A DNA stretch of 42,066 nucleotides from Candidatus Martarchaeota archaeon (GTDB lineage: Archaea; Micrarchaeota; Micrarchaeia; Micrarchaeales; CABMGC01), in assembly GCA_023379055.1 (NCBI GenBank), contig JAMCSX010000004.1, positions 1-42,066 on the forward strand. Reading direction: 5' to 3'. This document shows, piece after piece, positions 1 through 7,315 of this stretch. The notes below the pieces were generated by a model. The model was not told the origin of the DNA. It was given only the letters and a program-made list of their open reading frames with translations, and made no database searches. How positions within the stretch are numbered: position 1 is the stretch's first letter; the number at the start of each line of letters is the position of its first letter. A program made the position numbers and the translations under genes.

Positions 1-2
1 GT

Positions 3-191
3 GCGAATGCCGACGTCGGACCTTCTGTCGAATCTCAAAAAGTCATGATCGAGGAAAGCAGATCTGTTCTCCCTGAATTCAGATCATCTCTTTGCAGGCT
101 CAGGCTTACTGATGAGAGAACCAGCAATGCTGGTGCGATAGTAGTGCCAGTGCTTACCGGCTTCTTCAATCTCGGCGTCTTAACAACGTGA
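3..191 (+). pseudogene. Probable C-terminal remnant of a TnpB (IS200/IS605 OrfB) protein
   Basis: An open frame enters from the window edge and stops with TGA at 189-191, giving 62 residues. It contains ANADVGPSVE near the start and DERTSNAG further on. This resembles the tail after the zinc ribbon of TnpB proteins, where an (A)DxN/ADV segment is followed by a poorly conserved end. The stop is followed within a few bases by a hairpin like those at TnpB right ends (see 194-225), which supports the reading. No catalytic residues lie in the window, so it could be the end of an intact gene beginning to the left. Assignment is by resemblance and is tentative. Confidence 0.4.
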
Positions 192-193
192 GC

Positions 194-242
194 GGGAAAT
201 CCCACACTCTTTTCAGAGGGTTCCCTTTAGAGGGTTCCCTTT
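194..242 (+). repeat. TnpB-type right-end hairpin plus 14-bp tandem duplication
   Basis: GGGAA at 194-198 can pair with a TTCCC downstream, and an inner CTCT-TTTC-AGAG stem-loop lies between them, like the structured right end of IS200/IS605-type elements. Directly after it the 14-mer AGAGGGTTCCCTTT occurs twice in tandem (215-228 and 229-242). The duplication sits exactly at the probable left boundary of the IS110 element, so it may reflect the junction of two mobile elements. Confidence 0.45.
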
Positions 243-270
243 AGACCAACATAATTGATTTCTCCTCCTA

Positions 271-326
271 GCACCTGACGCCGCAACAAGTCAGATAATG
301 TTGCGGCGTGATGTATAAACAGGTGC
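271..326 (+). promoter_or_regulatory. Long hairpin over the transposase ribosome binding site, candidate bridge-RNA part
   Basis: GCACCTG (271-277) pairs with CAGGTGC (320-326), and ACGCCGCAAC (278-287) pairs with GTTGCGGCGT (300-309). This gives 17 base pairs with a 12-nt apical loop and a 10-nt one-sided bulge (310-319). The GGTG Shine-Dalgarno (322-325), five bases before the ATG at 331, is inside the outer stem, so folding would hide it in any transcript entering from outside. IS110 elements are known to encode a bridge RNA in a non-coding end; this structure may be part of one or may only control translation. Confidence 0.55.
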
Positions 327-330
327 AAAC

Positions 331-1308
331 ATGGAAATAGCAATAGACCTCGGAAAGTGGAAGAGTTACGTTGTCATGGAAGACAACGGCAAGATTGTAA
401 AAGAAGGATACACGGGGACGACAAAAGAGGAGTTCTTCGCATTCTTCGGACAAGTAAATAATCCGAAGATAATAGTTGAGGCCAGTAGTACTGTAAACAG
501 GATTGCGAATATTTTTGAAGGATATGACCTTACCGTAGCCCATCCTGCAAAAGTCAAACTGATTGCACAGTCGGTAAAGAAGACAGACAAAGTTGATGCG
601 CATACGATAATGGATCTGTACAAAAAGGACTATCTTCCGAAGTCTTATCTGCCGTCAAAGGAGATAAGGGATATGAGAGACATCTGCAGAGAGAGGTCTT
701 TTCTGGTAGGGCAGAGAACCGCAATCAAGAACAAGATACGTTACCAGTCATATTGCCTCGGAATAGAGTTCAAAACATGGACAAAAAGAAACATAAAAAT
801 GCTGAAGGAAGAACCAAAACTGAGGCTCCTGATGACACAACTTGAGTCTACTACTCATACAATAACCTAATATGAACGTATGATAAAAGACGCGGCAGTA
901 GAAGACGCCAATGCAAGACTGATAGACACAATACCTGGAATCGGAAAAGTAAGTGCATTGATCATTGCATCTGAAATAGGAGATGTAAATCGTTTCCCAT
1001 CAGAGGAAAACATCTTCGCATACACGGGATTGGTGCCAAGAATATACCAGTCTGGCAATAAGGAATGGAAGGGCCACATTACAAAAGGCAATGGCTTCCT
1101 GAAGTGGACGTTGGTAGAATGTGTAGGGATACACATAATGAACTCTACAGATTCGCCTATAACTGCAGCCTATGAACGCATACGAGAAAGAAGAGGAAAC
1201 AAAAAGGCAAAGATTGCAGCTGCAAGACATATGCTGCGGGCAATCTATTATATGCTCAAACGGAATCAGAATTTTGATTCCTATTTGGGAGGCAGGAGGA
1301 TGCGTTGA
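331..1308 (+). pseudogene. IS110-family transposase (DEDD recombinase), interrupted by a stop codon
   Basis: The N-terminal half has the RuvC-like start AIDLGKWKS, a VEAS motif and KTDKVDAHTI, the expected acidic positions of the DEDD domain. The C-terminal half is the Transposase_20 region: IPGIGKVSALIIASEIGD, AYTGLVPR, and QSGNKEWKGHITKGN holding the catalytic serine. Both halves are in one frame; a single TAA at 868-870 (codon 180) separates them, and reading on gives YERMIKDAAVEDANARL with no loss. Most IS110 proteins would have a sense codon such as CAA here, so one C-to-T change explains it. Full length would be 325 residues, normal for the family. A GGTG ribosome site precedes the ATG. 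Confidence 0.9.
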
Positions 1309-1345
1309 TCCCACCGTGTTGCGATGCAACGTGCTTTAGACTAAC

Positions 1346-1784
1346 GCCCTCCTGCCCTAATGAAAGTCAGAATATCGCACTGCGATGAATAGTAGAGCAT
1401 TATGAAAGTATTAAAAGATGAATGGTGATAAATGATTAACCGAGAACATTATTCTGGCCACGCGGCTCTTGCCGCTAGGTCGGAGGAATTAACATAGTAG
1501 CCGGTGTTGAGAAGCTGTTAAAGCAGTAATCATGTCCCGGATCCGGGTCAAGGTGCTTCATATTTTTGTCGTCGTGCGTATGTTGTTGTATTAAAGGACT
1601 AGAAGTGACTTATGTCCCAATCCTCCCATTCATAGAAAGGTTTAAATATCACATGAATTAATCGATATATTGTGTTGTTAGTGGCTAGCAAAGTTGCAAA
1701 TCTGAATTGCATGAAGTTCATGTCATCATTGCTAGTCCCAAATATGTGGGTAACATCGATATATTTCCCCATATTGGTTGCATA
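1346..1784. other. Intergenic region with several small palindromes, no gene seen
   Basis: No convincing reading frame lies between the IS110 right end and the promoter of the next gene. Small structures occur: TCGCACTGCGA near 1375-1386, the hairpin GCGGC-TCTT-GCCGC at 1462-1475, and the palindrome CCCGGATCCGGG at 1536-1547. I compared it by eye with tRNA, SRP RNA and RNase P core motifs and found no match. A structured RNA is possible but unproven; part of it may also be non-coding IS110 right end. Confidence 0.4.
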
Positions 1785-1823
1785 AGAGCACGACACATAT
1801 ATCTTTTTTTAAAAAGGTGCTCT
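1785..1823 (+). promoter_or_regulatory. Promoter flanked by an inverted repeat
   Basis: AGAGCAC (1785-1791) and GTGCTCT (1817-1823) are perfect inverted arms. Between them lies a TATA-like ACATATATC (about 1795-1803), placing the transcription start near 1825. The right arm includes the GGTG ribosome site of the gene starting at 1826. The arms could be an operator bound by the winged-helix protein itself, or an RNA stem hiding the ribosome site if transcription starts upstream. Confidence 0.4.
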
Positions 1824-1825
1824 GG

Positions 1826-2167
1826 ATGCAACAAAACTATACTATTAGGAACAAGAACTTAGGCTTAAGGCTCACTGATAAGGAGCTTATGGTCCTATAC
1901 GAGATTGGGCTCGACTTAATCCCTACTGCCACGGACCTTGTTGAGAATATATCCATAAAGCATATGATATCCCAGAGTGGGGTGTGGTATACACTGAAAA
2001 AGCTGAAGGCCTACGGACTAATAGACTTTGCAGAGAAAGGAGAGGTACACAGGCCCCTTACCCTCTCAGAACTTGGTACGCATGTAATCAGGAGCAGGAT
2101 AGTGGATGTAGAGAACAGGCAGTACCATTATATTATCGGAGTTAAGCCTATTCAAGCAACGGTGTAA
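1826..2167 (+). CDS. Small winged-helix DNA-binding protein
   Basis: The start at ATG 1826 is chosen because GGTG lies at 1816-1819, seven bases before; an upstream in-frame ATG at 1778 has no such site and would run through the promoter. The product is 113 residues. LTDKELMVLYEI and a second helical segment lead to SQSGVWYTLKKLKAYGLI, a likely recognition helix, followed by a basic wing around DFAEKGEVHRPLTLSELG. This is the layout of an archaeal transcription regulator or a mobile-element control protein. Its promoter is bracketed by an inverted repeat, consistent with autoregulation. Ligand and targets cannot be told. Confidence 0.7.
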   Translation: MQQNYTIRNKNLGLRLTDKELMVLYEIGLDLIPTATDLVENISIKHMISQSGVWYTLKKLKAYGLIDFAEKGEVHRPLTLSELGTHVIRSRIVDVENRQYHYIIGVKPIQATV

Positions 2168-2169
2168 GG

Positions 2170-2349
2170 ATGTCGCTACAAAAAACAAGAGAAATCTCAG
2201 CAGGAAATCGGTATTCCTTCCTGAGAAAGGCCGAAAAAGATTCAACCCCACGCGATTCCGTTATGCTGGCTCACTGGACGGACGGCACGCCAACCATGAT
2301 ATGGATTTGGTTAGACAATAGATTTTTAAGCTTAGCTTGTTGGATTTAA
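2170..2349 (+). CDS. Possible 59-residue hypothetical protein
   Basis: An ATG two bases after the stop of the winged-helix gene opens 59 codons ending TAA at 2347-2349. The product starts MSLQKTREISAG and is mixed charged then aromatic (HWTDG, MIWIWLDN). I recognise no family. Position close behind the regulator suggests coupling, but the last 20 codons run across the TATA-like stretch upstream of the next gene (around 2330), which argues against it being real. Confidence 0.25.
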   Translation: MSLQKTREISAGNRYSFLRKAEKDSTPRDSVMLAHWTDGTPTMIWIWLDNRFLSLACWI

Positions 2350-2370
2350 ATTATTAAAAATGGTAGAAAT

Positions 2371-4134
2371 ATGGAGAACAAACCAATCCCGCTTGTTACC
2401 AGAAGCGACCACGAATCCCTTAAGCTACATCGAAGGGGCGAGGCCAGTCCGGTATCTGTAAGTTATCCTCAGATAGGTCATACACTCCTTGATTTTGGCA
2501 ATGTGGGGGGCCTTGACAAGCAGGTAAAGGAACTTATAAAGCGCGTCTGCATACCCGCCGAGCATAGGACATTATTTGAACAAAAAGGACCTGAAAATTC
2601 CCACGGAATATTGATCCATGGCCCACAGGGAACAGGGAAGACTCTTTTGGCTAAAACGTTCATGTCTGAAGTCAACAAAAATTATAAGGATAATGATATC
2701 GGGTATGTTGACTGTGGTAATCTACATGGCGCTTCAGATCTGCAAGAAATCCTATTGGTTATCCTAAATAATATAAAAACGCCGAGTCAAACTAAATATT
2801 CGGCATTAATCATAGACAACCTAGATGTATTATCTTTTCATGACACTTTCCCTGCCCATATGGGTATACTAATCAGGCTACTAATGGAAAACAATGTCAC
2901 GATAATCGGAATAGCCAAGGATAAAGATCGCATTGGCAGTAACTTATTTGAATATGAGATTGAAACGGAGATTCCGGATAAGCGGGCAAGGCTGGAAATA
3001 CTCAAAATACTTACAAAGAATATGGATATTGATCCCAGACTGGATCTACAGGAGGTTGCAAATATGACCGAAGGATACACTGGTAGAGATTTAAAGCTGC
3101 TTCTGGGCGAAGCTACGCTCATATCAGTAGATGGCGCATTGAACAGGGCATTGTCAGTATCTGGCGGAACATACAGCATTAATGATATCGCGCTGGATAA
3201 TATCAGGGGCAGGCCGCAGTACAGGATTAATCAGGTGCACATACTGGCGGCATTAGCAAGGGTCAAACCAAGCGTACTGAAAGGTTCGGAAGTCTGCATA
3301 CCTGATATCAGATGGAAGTCAGTAGGCGGGCTTGAAAAAGTGATAGCCGAGCTGAAGGAGGCTGTTGAGCTTCCCCTCAAAAACCCTGGCGCATTCAAGA
3401 AGTTTGGGATACGCCCAGTCCGGGGCATCATACTTTATGGCCCTCCGGGAAACGGCAAAACCCTCCTTGCGAAGGCAGTTGCAAACGAGAGCAACGCAAA
3501 TTTCATCTCAGTAAAGGCGACTGAGCTATTCAATAAGTATGTCGGTGAGAGCGAAGCGCTCACAAGGCAGCTGTTCAAGAAGGCAAGGGCCGCCGCACCC
3601 AGCATAGTATTCATAGACGAGATAGACGGATTGGGAAAGTCAAGAACCGGAAACATGCTGGACTCAGGAGTGAGGGAAAGCGTGCTTAACACGCTGCTGA
3701 TGGAACTTGACGGCGTCGAAGAGCTTAATGGCGTGGTAGTTATTGGAGCAACCAACAGGCCTGACCTGCTTGACGGCGCATTGCTGAGGCCAGGAAGATT
3801 CGATAACCTTATTGAGATACCTCTGCCAAATGAAGCAGGGAGGCTGGAAATATTCAAGGTGCACACGTCAGGCATGCCGCTTGATCAGGATGTCAAATTT
3901 GTCCAGCTCGCAAAGGCAGCAGAAGGATATAGTGGTGCTGAGATAGAGAATGTATGCAGGGAGGCCGGCATGAATGCCATAAGGCACAAGGAAAAGTCTG
4001 TCCACGCAGAGGATTTTGCATATGCATTAGGTAAGATAAAACCTATGGTGAATGAGAATATAAAAGAATACAGGATGCTCAGACGGGATGAAAGGAAGCC
4101 AATCGGATTCAGCCCTAATCATACTTCCAAATAA
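2371..4134 (+). CDS. Cdc48-like double AAA+ ATPase without N domain, D1 site decayed
   Basis: The 587-residue protein has two AAA modules but only about 40 residues before the first, so the double-psi barrel N domain of Cdc48/VAT is missing. D1 keeps Walker A GPQGTGKT (84-91), but Walker B reads LIIDNLD (147-152) with Asn for the catalytic Glu, and the second region of homology (GIAKDKDRIGSNLFE) lacks the arginine fingers. D2 is complete: GPPGNGKT (357-364), IVFIDEID (412-419), ATNRPDLLDGALLRPGRFD (460-478) and a pore-loop region KATELFNKYVGESE. D1 probably binds but does not hydrolyse ATP, as in NSF- or Pex-type asymmetric ATPases. It likely unfolds or remodels proteins; substrates are unknown. 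Confidence 0.85.
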   Translation: MENKPIPLVTRSDHESLKLHRRGEASPVSVSYPQIGHTLLDFGNVGGLDKQVKELIKRVCIPAEHRTLFEQKGPENSHGILIHGPQGTGKTLLAKTFMSEVNKNYKDNDIGYVDCGNLHGASDLQEILLVILNNIKTPSQTKYSALIIDNLDVLSFHDTFPAHMGILIRLLMENNVTIIGIAKDKDRIGSNLFEYEIETEIPDKRARLEILKILTKNMDIDPRLDLQEVANMTEGYTGRDLKLLLGEATLISVDGALNRALSVSGGTYSINDIALDNIRGRPQYRINQVHILAALARVKPSVLKGSEVCIPDIRWKSVGGLEKVIAELKEAVELPLKNPGAFKKFGIRPVRGIILYGPPGNGKTLLAKAVANESNANFISVKATELFNKYVGESEALTRQLFKKARAAAPSIVFIDEIDGLGKSRTGNMLDSGVRESVLNTLLMELDGVEELNGVVVIGATNRPDLLDGALLRPGRFDNLIEIPLPNEAGRLEIFKVHTSGMPLDQDVKFVQLAKAAEGYSGAEIENVCREAGMNAIRHKEKSVHAEDFAYALGKIKPMVNENIKEYRMLRRDERKPIGFSPNHTSK

Positions 4135-4270
4135 CGAATTATCGTCGAAATCCATATACTTGGGATTAAGTCGTATTTTTATGAGAAATTGCCAAGTCGC
4201 TAAGAGTCAAACACACAGCAAAGCTTAAATAACATTAGCAAAATATAATTGTGATTGCTTTAACGGTGTT

Positions 4271-4630
4271 ATGATGCAGGTTTATGTTGAAAAGCCAAAA
4301 TGCACGGGATGTTCTCATTGCTTTGATGTCTGCCCTGTAGCAGTATTCGAGATGAAGGATAGGGACTCCCCCGACGTGAATAATGATTCTGCCCCAGAGG
4401 AAGCAAAATGGAAAGGGCAGCATACCCCAGAGATAACTGCAAAATGGTCCAATGTACAAGATGGACACAAGCATTTTGCGGAAAAGCACGAGGGAGGGAG
4501 TGGAGGCATATCAGTGGCTGTTAACGGCCCCTCATGCATACTCTGCCAGGCCTGTCTTGTAGAGTGCGAGGGTGAGTGCATAGTAATAACCGACGACACC
4601 AACAACGTATATCATTCGATATACAAGTAG
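4271..4630 (+). CDS. Ferredoxin with two [4Fe-4S] motifs separated by a long insert
   Basis: The 119-residue protein has CTGCSHCFDVCP (Cys 11, 14, 17, 21) and a second set SCILCQACLVEC (Cys 89, 92, 95, 99, with another Cys at 103). Ordinary 2[4Fe-4S] ferredoxins place the motifs about 20-30 residues apart; here about 60 polar residues rich in Asp, Glu, Lys and His intervene. The second motif has Glu where Pro is usual. The role is probably soluble electron transfer. A GGTG site precedes the start (ATG 4271 or 4274), and a TATA-like GCTTAAATAA is near 4222. The insert could bind a further metal, but that is a guess. Confidence 0.8.
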   Translation: MMQVYVEKPKCTGCSHCFDVCPVAVFEMKDRDSPDVNNDSAPEEAKWKGQHTPEITAKWSNVQDGHKHFAEKHEGGSGGISVAVNGPSCILCQACLVECEGECIVITDDTNNVYHSIYK

Positions 4631-4638
4631 CTACCTCT

Positions 4639-5673
4639 TTATGGTGACTTCATGATCACGAAGTCCACCACTATCTCTATATCTTTTGGTGAGTATGGCC
4701 TTACTATCCTCTTGAAGATTACCTTAAATTTCCTCCCATGCGACTTGAAGAAGTTCCTTAATCTGCCTATGTGCTCCTTGAATGCCGTGTCCTTCCTGCC
4801 AAAAGCGTAGTAGTGCACTATGCACCTTCTTTTCGCTACCTTAAGCACTGAATCTAAAAATTCGAAAGAATCCTTTGGAAGCGGCATGATTATGCGGTCT
4901 GCAAAATGCCTATATGACTTGGATACCTCCTTCACATCTCCAAGAACAGCATCCACATTCTTTGTTTTGTTAAGCCCTATATTCCTAATCATGTATCTGT
5001 ATGCTTGCTTGTTCAGTTCCACTGCAACTACTTCGGCGTCTTTATGGCATTTTGCAATCTCTATTGCAAATGGTCCAACACCAGCAAACATTACCATTAC
5101 CTTCTCTCCTTTCCCAACAATTCCGTTTATCCTACCTCTTTCATATGCAAGTCTCGGAGAGAAGAATGATTTTCTTACGTCTATATTGAATACCGCCCCA
5201 TTTTCCCTGTAAATAGTATCGTATTTTCTCTTTCCCCAAACGTATTCGTACTTTCTTATTCTATACCTTCCGCTTACCGGGCCCGTTTTCCTTATAACAG
5301 TCTTCACATTCTTGTTTATCGACGCAACAGCCCTAGCGACTTTCAACGCATTTTTTCTGTTTTTTGACTCTATGGTGGCTATGTCACCAATTATATCATA
5401 CCCCTTTATCGCATTGCCGTATTCTTCGCCAAGCTGTTCCATGAGCTTCTCCCTGTATGTCGGTTTGCGAGGAATTTCCTTCGAATTCCTATTAACTATT
5501 CCTGCATTGTGTCTGCTTAGAAAGGCGCGTAACCCCGCGTCCGTGCCGCTTATGGGAAAGTATATAAATTCGTCAGCACTAATTATCCTATAATTATTGA
5601 CCATTAGTTTGTGCCTTGCAAGGTATTTTCTTACCTTCTCGGCATTGGACCTCAGTGTCTTGACGCAACGCAT
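4639..5673 (-). CDS. trm5: tRNA (guanine-37 N1)-methyltransferase, Trm5 family
   Basis: This enzyme transfers methyl from S-adenosylmethionine to G37 beside the anticodon, preventing frameshifts. The 344-residue chain has RYRIRKYEYVWG, then YRENGAVFNIDVRKSFFSPRL and AYERGRI typical of the Trm5/TYW2 core, followed by the SAM-binding MFAGVGPFAIEIAK, the acidic VAVELNK strand end, and MPLPKDSFEFLD in place of the NPPY-type motif. Archaea use Trm5 or its Trm5-like paralogues for G37 and wyosine chemistry, so a Trm5a/b split cannot be made here. It is divergent from spt5 with only 37 bases between the starts, so the two promoters overlap. Confidence 0.85.
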   Translation of the reverse strand: MRCVKTLRSNAEKVRKYLARHKLMVNNYRIISADEFIYFPISGTDAGLRAFLSRHNAGIVNRNSKEIPRKPTYREKLMEQLGEEYGNAIKGYDIIGDIATIESKNRKNALKVARAVASINKNVKTVIRKTGPVSGRYRIRKYEYVWGKRKYDTIYRENGAVFNIDVRKSFFSPRLAYERGRINGIVGKGEKVMVMFAGVGPFAIEIAKCHKDAEVVAVELNKQAYRYMIRNIGLNKTKNVDAVLGDVKEVSKSYRHFADRIIMPLPKDSFEFLDSVLKVAKRRCIVHYYAFGRKDTAFKEHIGRLRNFFKSHGRKFKVIFKRIVRPYSPKDIEIVVDFVIMKSP

Positions 5674-5710
5674 AAGATGATATGTGCATATAACAATAAA
5701 AAGTGATTAA

Positions 5711-6157
5711 TTGTACTTCATAGTAAGAGTAACTGCAAGCCAGGAGAAGATAACCTCAGACATACTGCAGAACAAGGTATCGAGGGGAGGCCAGGACATA
5801 TATTCTATAATAATGCCGCATGGCATGCGTGGATATATAATAGTGGAAGCAGCAAGCGAGATTGCATGCAGAGACCTCATATTAAACGAGCCCCATGTTA
5901 AGGGAATGCTTCCAAAGTCGCTTGAGGAGACCGAGCTTGACAAGCTTCTCGCAGCCAAGCAGACCGCACAGGAAATAAACATAAATGATGTAATAGAGTT
6001 CTTTGCGGGTCCATTCAAGGGGTATAAGGCAAAGGTTATAAAAGCAGACTCGTCAAAGGATGAGATAACCGTTGAACTTATGGATGTTGCAGTGCCAATA
6101 CCTGTAACAACTAAGGCAAGCAAGGCAAGGATAATACAAAAAGCAAACCAAGGATAA
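5711..6157 (+). CDS. spt5: Transcription elongation factor Spt5 (NusG-like)
   Basis: The 148-residue protein has the NGN domain (YFIVRVTASQEK to about residue 85) and a KOW motif (DVIEFFAGPFKGYKAKVIKAD, about 95-115), the normal archaeal architecture. It clamps RNA polymerase with Spt4 and raises processivity. The start is TTG at 5711: an in-frame TAA sits just before it and the protein begins at the expected position relative to the family, so no other start is possible. It is followed four bases later by uL11, a conserved archaeal pairing. Confidence 0.93.
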   Translation: MYFIVRVTASQEKITSDILQNKVSRGGQDIYSIIMPHGMRGYIIVEAASEIACRDLILNEPHVKGMLPKSLEETELDKLLAAKQTAQEININDVIEFFAGPFKGYKAKVIKADSSKDEITVELMDVAVPIPVTTKASKARIIQKANQG

Positions 6158-6161
6158 TATT

Positions 6162-6629
6162 ATGACTGAGATAGTAGTTAACGGTCTTATAGAGGGTGGA
6201 AAGGCGACTTCAGGTCCGCCATTCGGGCCTGCACTTGGACCGCTCGGAGTAAATACGGCAGCCATAGTGAATGAAATAAACGAAAAGACAAAGGCATTCT
6301 CAGGTATAAAGATACCCGTAAAGGTAACTGTAATAAAGGAGACGAAAGTGTTCAAGGTTGAGGTAGGCTCTCCAACCACTAGTGCGCTGATACTGAAGGA
6401 GTTAGGGCTTCAGAAGGGGGGGAAGGTGAAGGAAGAGATTGCAGGAAACATAACGCTTGAGCAGGTAAAGAAGATTGCACAGGCAAAGGAGGCATCAATA
6501 TACGGGAACTCGCTGGCTTCGAGGGTGAAGCAGGTCCTTGGCACGTGCAAAAGCATGAATATAACCTGCGATGGCGCAAGCGCAACTGAGGCAATAGCAA
6601 AGATAAATGGCGGCGAAGTCAAAGTATAA
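6162..6629 (+). CDS. rpl11: Large-subunit ribosomal protein uL11
   Basis: The 155-residue protein has the N-terminal signature GGKATSGPPFGPALGPLGVN and the C-terminal RNA-binding helix region ending KQVLGTCKSMNITCDG. It binds 23S rRNA at the GTPase-associated centre. It lies immediately downstream of spt5 as in most archaea, but uL1, uL10 and P1, which often follow, are absent here; a DNA glycosylase gene overlaps its end instead. Confidence 0.96.
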   Translation: MTEIVVNGLIEGGKATSGPPFGPALGPLGVNTAAIVNEINEKTKAFSGIKIPVKVTVIKETKVFKVEVGSPTTSALILKELGLQKGGKVKEEIAGNITLEQVKKIAQAKEASIYGNSLASRVKQVLGTCKSMNITCDGASATEAIAKINGGEVKV

Positions 6630-7311
6630 CGTGCGCTTCATGCACAGCAAAATAACCTTTCCTGAACTATACTCCTGCCTGAGAAACAGATTCGGCTTTT
6701 TAGACTGGTGGCCTGGCGATACTCCAGATGAGATAATAATAGGCGCAATACTGACGCAGAACGCTTCCTGGAAAAACGTAGAAAAGGCGATATCTAATCT
6801 TAAAGATGCAGGATGCCTGAGCCTTTCCAGTATAAAAAAGATTAATACAAAGATGCTTGAGGCGTACATACGGCCATCGGGATTCTTCAGGCAGAAGTCA
6901 AGAAGGCTGAAGATATTTGCAAACTACGTCCTCTCTAATTACGATTCATTGGATGTGATGTTCATGAAACCTGTATCTGCGCTGAGATCAGAGCTTCTGT
7001 GCCTTCATGGGATAGGGAGGGAGACTGCAGATTCTATAATACTCTATGCTGCAGAGAAGCCTGTCTTTGTCATAGATGCATACACAAAAAGGATAACATG
7101 CAGGATTTACGATAATAAGAAAGAGCCGGAGTATGATGAATTGCAGCGCATTATCTCATCAGGCATAAAGAGGAATCTAGGGCTTTACCAGGATTTTCAT
7201 GCCCAGTTCGTTGAGCTTGGAAAGAACTACTGCAGAACAGAACCTTTATGTAGTAAATGTCCAGTAAGAAAATATTGCCTTTTCGGTGCAAGATCTGACA
7301 AATCAAAGTGA
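6607..7311 (+). CDS. HhH-GPD DNA glycosylase with iron-sulfur cluster (endonuclease III superfamily, MpgII-like)
   Basis: This base-excision enzyme has the helix-hairpin-helix LHGIGRETADSIILYA and the catalytic aspartate in FVIDAYTKRI. In endonuclease III the hairpin carries a catalytic Lys (GxGRKTA); here it is Glu, as in monofunctional methylpurine glycosylases of the MpgII type, so strand cleavage activity is probably absent. The C-terminal CRTEPLCSKCPVRKYC supplies four cysteines for a [4Fe-4S] cluster. The ATG at 6607 overlaps uL11 by 23 bases; ATG 6640 (11 residues shorter) is an equally good start. It is part of the spt5-uL11 transcription unit by position. Confidence 0.85.
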   Translation: MAAKSKYNVRFMHSKITFPELYSCLRNRFGFLDWWPGDTPDEIIIGAILTQNASWKNVEKAISNLKDAGCLSLSSIKKINTKMLEAYIRPSGFFRQKSRRLKIFANYVLSNYDSLDVMFMKPVSALRSELLCLHGIGRETADSIILYAAEKPVFVIDAYTKRITCRIYDNKKEPEYDELQRIISSGIKRNLGLYQDFHAQFVELGKNYCRTEPLCSKCPVRKYCLFGARSDKSK

Positions 7312-7315
7312 ATCA

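Larger units (their letters stand above)
239..1345 (+). mobile_element. IS110-family insertion sequence (inactivated)
   Basis: The element carries one transposase reading frame (331-1308) and is bracketed by a near-identical 12-mer: CTTTAGACCAAC at 239-250 and CTTTAGACTAAC at 1334-1345 (11 of 12 identical). IS110-family elements lack long terminal inverted repeats and are bounded by short shared core sequences, so these repeats are good candidates for the two junctions. The length of about 1.1 kb fits the family. A long hairpin occupies the left non-coding end (271-326). The transposase has an internal stop, so the copy is probably dead unless the stop is read through or it is mobilised in trans. 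Boundaries are inferred. Confidence 0.6.

Noticed and set aside
1460-1600. Structured stretch considered as tRNA, RNase P RNA or SRP RNA
   Set aside because: Isolated palindromes only; none of the universally conserved motifs of those RNAs was found.
1599-1796. 65-residue minus-strand frame upstream of the winged-helix gene
   Set aside because: No ribosome site and no recognisable motif; it overlaps the promoter inverted repeat of the real gene.
3435-3875. 146-residue minus-strand frame
   Set aside because: Antisense shadow of the conserved D2 domain of the Cdc48-like gene.
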